From contig JAYGXS010000009.1 in the NCBI GenBank assembly GCA_036362985.1, positions 20,193,974-20,257,973 of the forward strand: a DNA stretch of 64,000 nucleotides. The letters run 5' to 3'. Shown one piece after another: positions 43,340-55,164 of this stretch. The first letter of the stretch is position 1. Each line of letters opens with the position of its first letter. Source of the stretch: Ligula intestinalis. Its lineage: Eukaryota; Platyhelminthes; Cestoda; Diphyllobothriidea; Diphyllobothriidae. Below the pieces are notes generated by a model, which saw nothing but the letters and a program-made list of their open reading frames with translations, had not been told where the DNA came from and made no database searches. The translations under genes were made by a program, and so were the position numbers.

Positions 43340-43412
43340 CATTAATGTATCTGATGGTGAATCCACGACGGATGTCGAAATATCAGGCGAATAAACGTAT
43401 CATCTCAGCGGT
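43340..43412 (+). other. Hammerhead-like motif of PLE E
   Basis: CTGATGG, AATCC/GGAT stem around ACGAC, GTCGAAA, then CAGGCGAATAAA. One base off the CUGAUGA box. Confidence 0.5.
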
Positions 43413-43483
43413 CGAGTCTTCTTCTTCTCACTTGCTTCCTGAAACACGGATGTTCGCTTGTATTGTCAGAAAATATTACCGTC

Positions 43484-43636
43484 AGACACAAGGGCGAATG
43501 GAATAGCCATTTCTGGGTTATTAATCCTCGTCAGCCAGTCATACCCAGCCCCAGGTGGTGCACCACCCGAAGCTCAAACTCGCGACCTTTCTTTGATCAG
43601 AGTCTAACGATCTAACCACGGAGCCACGAGCTTGAC
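43484..43636 (-). mobile_element. tRNA-derived SINE
   Basis: Minus copy: head with GTGGCTCCGTGGTTAGATCG (A box) and a B-box-like GAGTTTGAGC, tail GGGTATGACTGGCTGACGAG. Confidence 0.75.
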
Positions 43637-43639
43637 ACT

Positions 43640-43745
43640 CATTTATGTAAGTTAACCGGTTGCAAGTTCGAGCTTTGGGTGATGAACCAATTGGGGCTGG
43701 TTATGTCTGCCTGACTTTGGCTAACAAGCCAGCAGTGAAAAACAC
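43640..43745 (+). mobile_element. SINE, partial, head-to-head with its neighbour
   Basis: TTGCAAGTTCGAGC (B box), GGGGCTGGTTATGTCTGCC, GGCTAACAAGCCAGCAG. Confidence 0.65.
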
Positions 43746-43814
43746 TGGTTCCCAGTTCAAATGCTCCAACCATTGAGCCGAGAGCTCATTGTTTTACTGG
43801 TTTAGGTTATGAAA

Positions 43815-43950
43815 TATTGACACTAGTTGGTGAACGGGTGGGAGCCGCTACGGCTGCTGTCAGGGCCCGAGAAACGAAACCCAAAGCAGGGCGGGACAAG
43901 TGAGTTCTGTTAAGGATCGGTGAACGTTCATCAATGAGTGTCAGTCCGGC
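43815..43950 (-). repeat. R3 repeat
   Basis: Reverse copy: TGATGAACGTTCACCGATCC, ACTCACTTGTCCCGCC, TTTCTCGGGCCCTGACAGC. Confidence 0.6.
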
Positions 43951-43959
43951 TGTGAGAAA

Positions 43960-45340
43960 CTGGGGTCGAGCGAAGGGGGAGGGGATAGCATTCATCATTG
44001 GTTGAGTCCATATTCACATCGTCCCACATTTTCATCTCGGCGTGCGTCCTTGACTTCGTGCTGTACTCCCATTGACCCTTCAGATGGTCTCCTGTACGAA
44101 TCCAAAAGCTCAGACAAATACAAATGCTCACCTCTTTGTCTTCTATGCAAGAAAGAATAGGCTATAAATTATCAATGAAATAATTAACGATTAAATTATA
44201 AATTATCATTAAATTATAAATGTAATAAATTATACTCATATACCTATACTTACACTTTATAAGTTGATTGAAATCGATGAGAAAAAAAGCATATTAATGA
44301 AGTAGTCATTTTTTATATGAATGCTTTTTGTCGGCGGCCAGAATGATGCGCGAGCAAAAGTCGGTATCCTGGCCTGATCAAAATATCTTGAGATAAGGCC
44401 GAAGGACAACTAGTATTACAAGCCTACTTAATTCAAATCGAAAGCGCATTACAGAATTTCGGTTTACATTTCATGAAATAGGGCGTTGCTCTACCATGCG
44501 ACTTCTGTCCCAACATGGACTGCGCCACAAGTACTTTCGATCAAACGAGTTCTTCGGCTGCACTGAGTCTGTGCGTTCCCCCGAATACTGCCACGGATTA
44601 GCCTGGCACACCTCAGAAGGAAGCTCATCCCCTCGGACCACATTGGTCAAGGCGTCCGAACTCATCATCGGTTGACTGGCGCATCAGATTAGTGCAGGGT
44701 TCAGTAGAATAAGCTTGAGATGCTATTTGGTCTAACATTGACATTTAAAATTTGTCACCGTCGTATTACGCCCGTTGGAATCCCAAGGAAGAACGCAATA
44801 AAAAGGACGTAACTTTGGAATCCACCCGGAGGAGGGTTTATTGTGGACAAAACCGAGAGTTGCTGTCTCGGGTGGCAGTTGCCGCTAGATGATCTTCAGC
44901 GCGCTGTTTGTACTGCCTCGGGTCTGACCCTGGCCATCGGGAGCGGACTGGCAGTATCCTCGCAGTCTAGTTTGCAACTCCTCCTGTCTGAGGTTTGACA
45001 GTGGCTTATAAGAGGATCAAGTCACGCGTTCTCTTGTAGCCTGATTGGCCACATTGGGATAACGTCACGCGACCAGTTGGTCCTCTGGGAACTGCGACCA
45101 CTTGGACCCGCACTTTGAGATGCGGGCGTTTGCCCTATTTAATATCATTGTGTGTGGACAGTCATCGCGTAGGCATGACCACCGCAAAGGCATATGACCT
45201 TGAAGGCGGTCAGAGTGAACACATTAAAACATTTGGCTAGGCTCGACGCCTCAGGAAAGCCTTCACATGTTGCTAGCATTTGGTCAGGCTTATCTACTAA
45301 CATTATTAATACATCCTTATAAGCTGCTAATTGCGGCATT
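43960..45340. other. No supported gene; AT-rich near 44150-44290
   Basis: Short tandem AAATTATAAAT-like repetition at 44160-44230. No recognisable coding sequence. Confidence 0.45.
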
Positions 45341-45344
45341 AGAA

Positions 45345-45560
45345 ATTGTCAATCGATCGGCCAACTCGATATAATCCTGATCGATGATCAGCCTGACATT
45401 GCTGCCCTTCTATGTGTGTGTTCGACCATCGGTTTCGATGAAGTCCACCAAGTGAACCAACAGGTTTGTACAGTAGGTGACGGCCTCAGGGGTTAGTTTT
45501 AAGTGATAGAGGACGTAGTTAGCGGCTCCGCACTCTTCACCTTTTCCCATGAGTCTCGAA
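45345..45560 (-). pseudogene. Unknown coding module with an ETDGRT motif
   Basis: Minus strand: GEECGAANYVLYHLKLTPEA, then TNLLVHLVDFIETDGRTHT and a stop, followed in the same region by NVRLIIDQDYIELADRLT. Shares L-K-x-x-x-E-x-V-T and VD-x-I/V-E-x-DGRT with 24297-24490. Family not recognised. Confidence 0.45.
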
Positions 45561-47315
45561 GAGACTAGACCGGTCAGGCGTGGGCTGCTGTATCAACTGC
45601 AAGCCAATACACCGCCTAACCTAGTCTTAAGTAACAGTAGCCTTTTGCGTTGGTACTACTGTGCTATCTATCCTCACTCACCCATAGTAGGTGTGAACAC
45701 AGGCCCAAGGAGGCCGAGACTGATACGGCTACTACTGTATTTACTACTACTGGCTAAAGACGTAGCCGAGTCTCAGCATCAGTACTATCGCTGACGCTAA
45801 AATTTGTTAGAAGTGACACTGGTTTTAGTAAGCTGGTTGCTAGCATTTCTGGTACTATTTTTGACTGCATGAAGTTATAGCCAGCTAGACTTTAAAGTGA
45901 GCTAGATTTGAATTTGGCGTAACTAATAAGGCAATTTAACTGCTGCTGTCACATTTTACAAAGTTTGGACCAGGATACTGCTGCTAGAGGTAATATGCCA
46001 CTGCTAAGAATGTGTATTCTAGTAATCATAGTTGGGAAGTAATCAAGTCTTAAAATTGTATTGATAGTTGACATCACAGTCTAAGTCAGTGCAGCAGGAA
46101 TAAGGAAATATTAATGATGCTGGTAGCAATAGTGAAAGTTGTTATTCCTATTTTATCAATTGATTATAACAGGTGAAGGTATGAGCTTACCGCGATACAA
46201 GTACGGTACTAGAGGACTACAGTGTTGCTGAGATTGCAATAGGCTAAAGGTTTGACTAGGCTTTGAGGACTAGACTCTNNNNNNNNNNNNNNNNNNNNNN
46301 NNNNNNNNNNNNNNNNNNNNNNNNNNNNNNNNNNNNNNNNNNNNNNNNNNNNNNNNNNNNNNNNNNNNNNNNNNNNNNGTTTTGGGTCCCCTTTAACACC
46401 ATCGAAGTAAGTCAACTAGATTGAGATTTAATTAGGCTAATTGTTATGTTTAGCTGCTAAGAAGTACCGGCAAGGTTTGCAGTGAGCTAAAGATTAGAAG
46501 CTATGATAATGGGACAAGTTCAAAGTAATATAGCTGAACCATCATGAAATAAGAGAATCAACTGCATATGCTAATGTATGCACTAGCGTCTGATCTAAGT
46601 AATGAGTTATTAGCCAACCAGCTTGAAACGGAGCTGGATGAGTTATCTTCTTTTTTAATTTTCAATTTACCTAGCGCAGGAATCTAAATCGTAAACTCAT
46701 ATAGAAGGACCAGACTGAACTAGAACAGAGCCATTCAAGATCTGAGTTAAGATATGCCTCCTGTATCATTTAACCTACTCTTGTGGCTAGCAGTAAGTAG
46801 TGAGAGCACAGCGAGATAGATAGGTTATTTGGTGAAGTAACTTCGGTGTTGTGTATGGGGAAACGTGACCTTTATTTTGCCGACTCGTACTCCGAGTAAT
46901 TTTTGCCATATCTTGATCTGGCCCAATTTTTTCTCACACGCGAAGTTCGCGCGAGTCGTCTAGGGGGCACAATGTGGTTAGTTCAGCGAAATAATTACCC
47001 AATAGCATGCTCCGTAGAACCACCGTCCTGTAAGCGCTTCCATTTCTAGTGGTAACGATGCATTTAAGATGCTGAGAGCAAGCCACGTCCAGTACCATGA
47101 CCTGACTGCTAGTCCACAAATCACCTGAATAATAGTTGCCGCATAAGGCTTGGTGTATTTTATATTGCCCGCCAGCTGCTACTGCTTTAGCTTACTGAAG
47201 TATCCTATCGAGCTTGTCTGTAAAGATTATAGACTGAGAGTGTAAAGAGCTTTAAGTATTGCAGATAGGAAGAATATAGGGTGAGACTTAACTCTTTCAT
47301 CTTGACCTGAGGGGG
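45561..47315. other. No supported gene
   Basis: AT-rich DNA of unknown nature, with an assembly gap inside. Confidence 0.45.
46279..46378. other. Assembly gap (100 N)
   Basis: Exactly 100 N. Confidence 0.95.
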
Positions 47316-47363
47316 GAGGAATAGCTTGCCTTTGGGCCTTTCTTCGTGGTGGAAGCCGTTTCC

Positions 47364-48578
47364 TCATATCGGGAAAGGCGAGGCGGTGATCGAACCATCC
47401 ATCGGCCAGCTGGTGGAGGAGGTTAACTGCGTGATATGTGCGATAGAAGAGTGTGACGTGACGGAGGGAGTAGGCAGATTTGTGCTTGTACGCGAGCTAG
47501 TTGGAGGGGCCTGTGTGTTTGCACCGTTAGTCTGTTGGGTAGGGCCCCTTCGGGCCGCCCTTTTTGCCTTTGCGGTAGCGATCCTACTGGTCTCATAGGT
47601 AGCTGTGTTACTTTTTACTGTACGTCGCCAAGCAGGTCGGTCCTGTCCGAGTTGTTCCCAGGTCTTCGTGTTGATTTGAAGGCACTTCATAGAGTTTTTC
47701 AGGGTCTCCTTGTAGACCTTCTTTTGTCCTCCCTGCAGGTGAGCCCGCTCAGCGATATCACCGTATAACAATAGCTTTGGTAGTCTTTTGTCGTCCATCC
47801 GCGCCAGATGGCCGCTCCAGCACAGCTGTCTCTGCATCAGCATGGCGTGGATGCTGAAAGTTTTTGCCCTCTCCAGCACCTCTGTGTCCGGAATCCTGTC
47901 CTGCCATTGCAACTTTATTATTCTGTGGATACAGCTCAGGTGGAAATGGTTCAACTTTGGAGCTTGGTTTGCGTAGACGGTCCAGGTCTTTGCTCCATAT
48001 AGGAGTGTTGTGAGGACGACAGCCCTGTACATCTTTAGCTTCGTAGATAGTTGCAGCCCGTGGCGATTCCAGACGGAGGCTTTCAGCCGACCAAATGTTT
48101 GACTAGCTTTGCAGATTCGGTGAACAGTCTCGTCGTCGGTTTTGCAGTTGTGGAACAGCGTGCTGCCTTGGTAGGCGAAGCGTTCCACAACTTTTAGTTC
48201 AGTTTTGTTAACCTTTATTCGTGGAGCATTACAAACAACACCGGGTGGCGGTTGATGAATTACCACCGTTTTAGTTGTGCTGATGGCAAGTCCAACTTTA
48301 ACGTAGCCGTTGGCAAATAGGTCCATACTTCTTTGCATGTCCACTTCTGTTGCGGTATTTAGTACACAGCCATCCGCGAAGAGCAGGTCGTGGACTGTGG
48401 CCTTGGAGACGCGCGTGGGCGCTTCCGTACGTCGGGCGTTCAAGAGTTGCCCGTCAGTTCTGTAAGTGATGCAAATGCCAGGGTTCTCATTTCTATAGGC
48501 GTCCATCAGCATGGCAGAGAGCGTGATACTGAAGAGGGTTGGCGCGAGGATACACCCTTGCTTCACCCCGTTTGTCAC
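47364..48578 (-). pseudogene. RTE copy 3, RT C-terminal part (404 codons)
   Basis: Starts at motif B ([14 protein letters not shown]). The catalytic box is FADG ([10 protein letters not shown]) instead of FADD. Thumb blocks YQGSTLF and [19 protein letters not shown] follow, then [16 protein letters not shown], which shows that the TAG ending copy 1 replaced CAG. The tail [14 protein letters not shown]... is low-complexity, without Cys-His pairs. Confidence 0.85.
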
Positions 48579-48620
48579 TGCGAAGGCCTTGGATACTGCT
48601 CCATCTTCAGTTAAGCGTGT

Positions 48621-49466
48621 CTACATACCGTCGTGGAGCTGGCGTGCCATGTGGATGAAGTGATCCGGGCAGCCGAATTTATGCATGACTTTCCAGAGTC
48701 CGTTCCGGTTCACAATGTCGAAGGCTTTGGTCAAGTCCACGAAGATCGCGTAAAGGTGAGTATGCATCTCTTGACACTTCTCCTGTAGCTGCCGTGCGGC
48801 AAAGATCATGTCTGCGGTGCCATGATTGCGGCGGAAACTACACAGGCTTATTGGTAGGAGCTATTGTTGTAGGTGGTTGTTGAGGCGGTATAGGAGGACA
48901 CGTGCGAAGATTTTCCCTGCATGTTTGAGCAGCGAGATATCTTGGTGATTGTCGCAGAGTCGTCTGTCTCCTTTGTGCTTGTATAGGTGGATGATTGTAG
49001 CGTCCTTGAAGTCCTGGGGTACTTGCCCTTGACGCCATATGTTCTGAAAGAGTTCGGTCAGGTGACATAGAAGTTGCTGACCGCCGCATTTGTAAATCTC
49101 AGCAGGAATAGCGTCTGGTCCAGCTGCTTTCCTGCTGGATAATTCCTGCACTGCTCTGATGGTCTCCTCCGCTGTGGGTGGGAGATTTAGTTCATATTTT
49201 ATTTCTATATGAGGCAAGTGGTCGATGGCAGCATCCGAAATGGTGGACGGACGGTTTAGTACGCTTTGGAAGTATTCACTCCAGTGCTTCAGTATCTGTA
49301 TCTTCACAGTGATAAACGTAGCTCCATCAGTGCTGAACAGGGGTGCTTTTCCTTTCATTGTGGGACCGTAGACAGCTTTGAGCGCAGAGAAGAAATATTT
49401 CCAGTCATTTCGGTCCGCATAGCATTGTATTTCCTCGGCCTTTTGAGCCATCCAGGCATCCTGCAT
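48621..49466 (-). pseudogene. RTE copy 3, RT N-terminal part
   Basis: IQCYADRNDWKYFF, KAAGPDAIPAEIYK and DATIIHLYKHKGD run to a stop at 48861. Then [13 protein letters not shown] and [17 protein letters not shown] (motif A) lie in the ORF 48621-48809. Confidence 0.8.
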
Positions 49467-49613
49467 TTCCCGCAGTCGCTGTTGTACATATTGGCGGCTC
49501 TAATAGAAGGTTTTTGTAGCAATATCGGAAGAATTATCAAGGTAGGCTTTGTATAGGCGGTTCTTGTTATTTAGTAGGACACTGGTATCTGTGTCACTCT
49601 CGTCAACCCAGTC

Positions 49614-50283
49614 CTAGGGTTTGAGACGTACATTTCCAAGGACACGTTTAGCGGTCAGTTGGATAATGTCACGTAGTTGGCACCATCGGGACTCCACAGA
49701 GACTTTTTCGTCAGCAATTGGTAGGTGGGCCAACCCTTTATTTAACTCATTACTGAAATGCAGATGCTTTGTAGGCCTATCCAACGAAGCAATGTTCGAC
49801 TTACCCGGTGGGCGCTTACCCTGAGGTCTCCTGCGGGTTTTGAGACGATTCTTAATTTTGGCGATGACGAGCCGATGGTCGGTCCCTCCATCGGCACTTG
49901 GGATCGCCTTTGTTACAAGTACCGCCTGTTGGTCACGCCGCCGTACGAGGAAATAGTCCAGGATATGCCAATCTCGATCCTGGGATGCATACAAATCACC
50001 TTTTTTGACGTAGGAGGCAAAATAGGGTATTTGTCAGCATGAGGCCATGCTCGGCGCAGGTTCGCAGAAGGAGCAGACCATTTCCATTCATGACGCCAAA
50101 GCCATGAGGCCCTATCACCCCTCTCCAGGCAATATGGTCTCTGCCGACGCGAGCGTTGAAGTCCCCCAAGACAATCAGCTTGTCCGACCTCGGTGCAGCC
50201 GCCAGAAGGGCATGCAGATCCTCGTAGAACTGTTCTTTTGTCTCGTCAGAATTTTTCATCGTGAGGGCGTAAACGCTGATCAT
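49614..50283 (-). pseudogene. RTE copy 3, endonuclease and linker
   Basis: [16 protein letters not shown] and [11 protein letters not shown] in the ORF 49996-50283. A frame change follows near 49996. Then YFLVRRRDQQAVL and TDHRLVIAK (last endonuclease motif) run to TAG at 49614-49616, where copy 1 has CAG before DWFDE. Confidence 0.8.
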
Positions 50284-50389
50284 GGTAGCTGCCCTTCTCT
50301 AAGGCCCTGTTGGCGCCCTCACCTACCTGTGATTGAGGAAGCTCCTTTTGAGTAACTGCCCACATTTATGCAAGGAAGAAGTGTCTGCA

Positions 50390-50860
50390 TGGTTCTGTAG
50401 TGGCCCCTAGCAGCCACTTTGAACCCAAGATCAGCCGATGACGCACGGTGCCTTTGGTCTGCAAGATCTGCACGCTCACTGCCGCCTGGGGTCAGGCGCT
50501 GATCGACGCACGGATACGCCTCACCGTGGCCGCGCGTCCACGCCAACCTACGTCCATCTCAGAGTCGCGCAACGAACACTAGTCCAGACATGAGCCACAT
50601 GATTGGCTGCCGTAACAAAGCATGCGCTGGCATTCAGATGATCTCCAACGCTCTCGTCACTCCGGAATTGACACCCTTGCAGCTGGACTACAGTCATCTG
50701 AGAGCCAAAACTCTTCCCATCTATTTTTTATCCTTCTGTGCAGAATACACTATTCCTAACACCCTGACCTTTCAAAGACTTCTCTCTCATCTCCTAAGGA
50801 TCCTGGGCCTGGAAACTCGCAGTTGCTAGGGTTAAACTCACGTAACTCCCTGCGATAGCT
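50390..50860 (+). repeat. R2 dispersed repeat, intact hairpin end
   Basis: Sense copy ending CTCGCAGTTGCTAGGGTTAA ... CTCCCTGCGATA. Confidence 0.7.
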
Positions 50861-50869
50861 CACTTTTGA

Positions 50870-52330
50870 CGTTGCTTTTACGGCACTCCCTATCGCCTGG
50901 GATCCGATCCGATCCAATCTCTCGTACTTCGCTTAGTTTTCTGGTTGTTTTGACCCGTAATGCTTGGACCTGCGTCCTCTCCCATCTCCAGTGTTTTTGA
51001 CTTCGTTTTTAAACCGGTTCCAGGTGGGGAGGAGGGACGAAGCACGATAGGTGCAGCGCAAGCCGGATACCTGTACAACCCTGTCGTGGTGCATACGTTG
51101 GAAATCGCTAAAAATGATGGCCGAATTGTTAGTGTCTGCGTGGCACGCCATTGTGTCCAATCTGACGGCCAATGGGTTTAACGCAGAAATGTTAGTGGCA
51201 CAGAGATGAGGGCAGAGGAGTAAACGCTTATCAAGCGCGAATCCAGAAGCAAAAGTCGCAGGGGTTTAGCTAGTAGAGGAAATCCTGTCCACTACGATTG
51301 TCAGGCTCGGTTCCTTGTGGGAAAGAGTAGGGGTAAGACGCCGAGTGGCAGGAGTAGTTTCTCATGTACACTCTCGGACCGCAAGTCCAGCTGCGAGGGT
51401 GGCATGGTCCGAAGTGATGAAAGCGAAGCCAGTCACCGCATTGAGGCACATTGTGATTTGGACCTGAAAGTGTTTGGCCGGACGGATTGGGTTAGCCCTC
51501 GAGTGCGCGCGTGTTACTGGCCGCAGCGAGAGGCAGGCATTCGCGACACCTGCGATGGGCTGTCTCCGAGTCACGCCAAGAATTGCGATCTCGTGACCTC
51601 ACGCCTGGCTTGTCGCCGGAGATGGAGTCAGTACACAACATTGCTCACTGCCAGCAAAATAATGAACCCTAAGACTGCAACAATGTTGAACTTTTCAAGG
51701 TTAAGAAACTGTCAACTGACGGAATAACCACGTTTCTGTCTGGAGCAAACGTATAAGTACAACGTTTTCCTCGCCACTGGGGCGAGCCGAAATGTGAGAC
51801 CTCATGACTGTCGGAATTTTATGTGTTTTAGGTTTAGCAACAACTCTTTTGGGACTGCTTTGCTTTCCTGCGAGCGGTAAACTCTGCCTGCCATTGTCGG
51901 TAAGTTAGCGCTTAGATGAAATTAGTCATTTAGCGGTCGCTAGTGACTTGCTAAACATTTTCAACTCCCTGTTAGTATGCATTTTGCTAAGGCACACCGT
52001 TTTTTGCTGTCTACAGCGTTTAACTTTCAGCTTTATCGAATGCCTCTTGGCCGTGTACAGTGACCTTGCCGGTTTTTATCGATTTTTTTCTGTATGAATT
52101 CAGTTGTGTATTTTCTCTAACGTTCATTCCCGTTATGCAATGAGGGGTGGCAACTGAAGAGCCCTCTCGAAATTTATGGATCCATTAAATTTTGCTGTTT
52201 ATACAGTGTTCAAATTCAGTTTCAGTTTTTTTCAGTTTATTTGGTGAGGATAATAGGCAATCCCTTTGAAAACCCTATTTAGGACGTGTACAAGCACCTA
52301 TTAATTTACCACTACTAATATAGTATTGGC
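50870..52330. other. No supported gene
   Basis: Possible diverged R2 material at 51350-51560; otherwise nothing recognised. Confidence 0.4.
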
Positions 52331-52337
52331 AAACAGT

Positions 52338-52460
52338 GAGTAGCATTGTTTTTTACAATATATGCCTGGTTTTTAGAGGTCAGACTTAGAGAGAGGAGAG
52401 TAGTATTGTTTTTGACAATATATATCTGGTTTTTAAAGTTCAGACTTGAAGAGAGCAGAG
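52338..52460. repeat. Two-unit tandem repeat (about 61 bp)
   Basis: AGTAGCATTG...CAATATATGCCTGGTTTTTA...CAGACTT is repeated at once with about 80-85% identity. Confidence 0.75.
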
Positions 52461-52957
52461 GGCACGCATGTGATTATTCAAGCGTTGTTTGTACATCTGA
52501 AGGGAAGTGGCTTCTTAAACTGAATTTGATTATTTAAACAAAATGTTGTACTGCTCTGGTTAGACCGCTACCAGTGTATCTGACTCTAACAAATAAAATC
52601 TTACACACAAAGATAACAATAACCAAAACAACAGAAAGTTCGAAGGTATGTAAAATATTAATAAAATAATTAACGCCTTGAGTCCACAGTGATAAGATTC
52701 CAGTAGTGTTGTCAGTGCATTCAAACACAAAGTTCTGGCAAGGAAAAGGAAGTGAGAACACTGAAGGTCAAAAATAGTCTGGGACCTCGCCACACTGCTT
52801 TTCCATATATCTCTCGCGCTATAAAGGTCTGCTTGGTGCCATTTTTCGCCCGGCCTAAAATTTCCTATTAACCATCATTCCCATATTACAGGAGACCTGG
52901 CGTGTTGGTTTGCCGACTGGTCACACGTGAGATATATGATGGCGTGGATCTGACAAA

Positions 52958-53078
52958 TCAAGGGGAGACTGGAATGGTCATTTCTGGCTTGTAAGCCGTC
53001 AGCAGCCAGTCATAATGAATCTCCAGAGTTGGGACCCCCGAGATTCGAACCCAGGACATTTGGTCATTGAGATATATA
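52958..53078 (-). mobile_element. tRNA-derived SINE, partial
   Basis: Minus copy: B box GGGTTCGAATC, GACTGGCTGCTGACGGC, GAAATGACCATTCCAGTC tail. Confidence 0.7.
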
Positions 53079-53079
53079 T

Positions 53080-54480
53080 GTTTTATTGGGAAAATATAAT
53101 TCACCTTTTCAGCAAAAAACGTCCTCAGGCGCCGTTGTTAAAGTTAAACTCACACACCACACAACCCCTGGGATACACAAGCAATACAAAATGGCCAACA
53201 ATGGCAGTTGCTGACATGCATTACAGGTGTCCTTGAATCTGTCGTAAGATGTAGGGCAAATTGGGCTTTCTTTGAAACTATGCCAGCGCCATGTGCTGAT
53301 GGCGTCATTATCGTAAGTTGAATAAACAAGGAGGGGCAAAATCGGTTCATACCGAAAGGGTATTTTTCGATTGAAAATTTTTCTAAATTGCCGAATAATT
53401 TTAAAACCTACTGACTGCTACACTTGAATTCAAGGTTTGCAAACTGCGCGCTGTGTACATCCTGTTGACAGACAAGTCTACGATTTCAGAAAGACGTCAC
53501 ACAGTTCTCATAAAATATAGCAGCATATGTGAAACATGCTGTATACATTAAAGGCAGCATTATTAAATTGACGGATTAGATGTATAATGAATAAACACCT
53601 CAGGATTGTAGAAAACTCATAACTAGAAGCTTTTTAAAATTGAAAAATTAAAAAAACGCGTAATTTACCATGAAAAATGTACATAAATTTGTTTTCGTTT
53701 ATTTTTTCCATAACATATATTTCAATTTATAAAGGTATTCATAATCGATTATAAAAATGCATACTACTTAAGTAGCCACTTTCTGAAGTACACACATTTT
53801 GTAAGCGGTCAGAGAGAAGTTAATTCAATGAAATGACTTCAGAATAGACTAAGCGATAATCAGTGTTACAACCTTACGCAATGCCGTTTATCGAGAGTAC
53901 CAGTATTTGGGATATGTCAGCACGTTACACAAATTCTAGGCCGTACTTTAATCGGCAAAAGAGGCGAAGTGATGTATACATAACAAAATTTTCATACGAA
54001 TGGGGATAATAAAAAATGTGGGCCCAGTTTCAAAAGTCCTTGCGAGCTTTTTATTTCTTTATTTTTCACGTGGATATTTATGAATTTTTGCACAACCTTT
54101 TCATCATCCCTTTACCAGGGTGTATGAACACTACCACTCTCACGGTCTTCACCAACACCGCTTGCATATGTCACCATTGGTCTATGCCTCACGCCTGTAA
54201 AACACTGTGTACGCGCATATTACTCAAAATGAAAGCATGGCGCAAGTCGATATTTCTCTCTTCCCTGCTTGGTCGCAGCTGCATCACGTTCGGCTCGTGC
54301 ACTTCAACTATCAATTGCCCAATGAGAACGCTGGTCACTGTCCAGCTGGTTCGAATACTTGCACCCGGTAAATGCTTGTGCACCCAACTGTTGGTCCGGC
54401 CTTCTGACGGAACACTTCCCGTTTTCGGCCTTTGTAACCTCGGTAGGCAGAGGCGTTTGCAATTTTCTGTTCTGCAGATG
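53080..54480. other. AT-rich DNA, nothing recognised
   Basis: The ORF at 54016-54543 overlaps the start of R1 copy 4 and shows no domain. Confidence 0.45.
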
Positions 54481-54489
54481 CGTTGCCGG

Positions 54490-54790
54490 CTGTTGCTGTT
54501 GTTGTCGTTGTTGCCTGTTGTTGGCAGTGGAGAAGAGGGTTAGGTCGACCGTCAGCGCGTTTTTGTTCCTCACTATAAACAATCTGATGTGCTTGAGGGG
54601 ATAAGTTGGACAAAGCAGTCAGCCCAATGTGTATCATTTTGTGTGGAGTGGCTTGCTGTAGGCTGAAAGTCAGGTCCAACGGCCACTTCTTAATGCGGCC
54701 TTTATGGCGCTCCCTGTCAGGAGCCTCCTTAGCGGGGTGTGGTGTTGGTACGCGTGTTTATTGTTGGTCGCGCAAGCCACCTGCTTAATT
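54490..54790 (+). repeat. R1 repeat, copy 4
   Basis: AGGTCGACCGTCAGCGCGTT, CCTCACTATAAACAATCTGA, CTTCTTAATGCGGCCTTTAT, then the hairpin block GCTCC...GGAGC. Same orientation as copy 2. Confidence 0.7.
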
Positions 54791-54944
54791 CGGAAGGCAG
54801 CATACACGAGCCGGCAGTCGCGCTTAAGCATGAAAGCTACGATTTGTAGATCAGCGTAAGGATGTCGGGGTTAAAGGTGCTGGGAATCACCGTAAGTAGC
54901 CAAAAGGTTGTCTACCGAAAAACATTATTATAGCAGCAACGTAG

Positions 54945-55164
54945 GCTAATGAGGGGAGCCGTTGTCGATGCGATATTCAGGCCAGGTTCCATTTGGGGAG
55001 AGAAAAAGTGGGACAACAGGCGGCAGAAATAGGATATTTTTAATCAAGGTAGTGGAGAGTAGGTTAAAAGAAGTTGATAGTCAGACGAGCTAGCGTCTGC
55101 GTCCGAGAGGGGTGGTGTTTGAAGTCTGGAAGCGTAGCACTCAGCACACCATCTCCAGTGTGGT
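54945..55164 (-). repeat. R2 dispersed repeat, part
   Basis: Reverse fragment (GGCCAGGTTCCATTTGGGGA, GAAGTTGATAGTCAGACGAG) continuing from the duplication edge. Confidence 0.55.

Larger units (their letters stand above)
42163..43463 (+). mobile_element. Penelope-like element E, 5'-truncated
   Basis: Starts in the RT (VLQRLESLVFQHNRPK), has an intact WYADDTFVVIERDQM catalytic box near 42240 and FLDVLVCRKDCGGLKT with a stop after KT. HCSEQEDK, PYVKNVSEAVGRL and a GIY-YIG domain follow, and it ends at the shared 3' end TTCGCTTGTATTG. Homologous to the 39.2- and 61.5-kb copies. Confidence 0.85.
47320..50312 (-). mobile_element. RTE-like non-LTR retrotransposon, copy 3 (divergent, 5'-truncated)
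   Basis: Starts in the middle of the endonuclease ([15 protein letters not shown] near 50280) and runs through RT to a C-terminus rich in Thr/Ser/Pro. It is clearly more diverged from copies 1 and 2 than those are from each other, and its readable C-terminus has no zinc finger. Several stops and frame changes. Confidence 0.85.

Noticed and set aside
52346..52537. 63-codon ORF
   Set aside because: Produced by a two-unit AT-rich tandem repeat.
54016..54543. 175-codon ORF
   Set aside because: No domain, no support from another copy, and its 3' part is R1 repeat.
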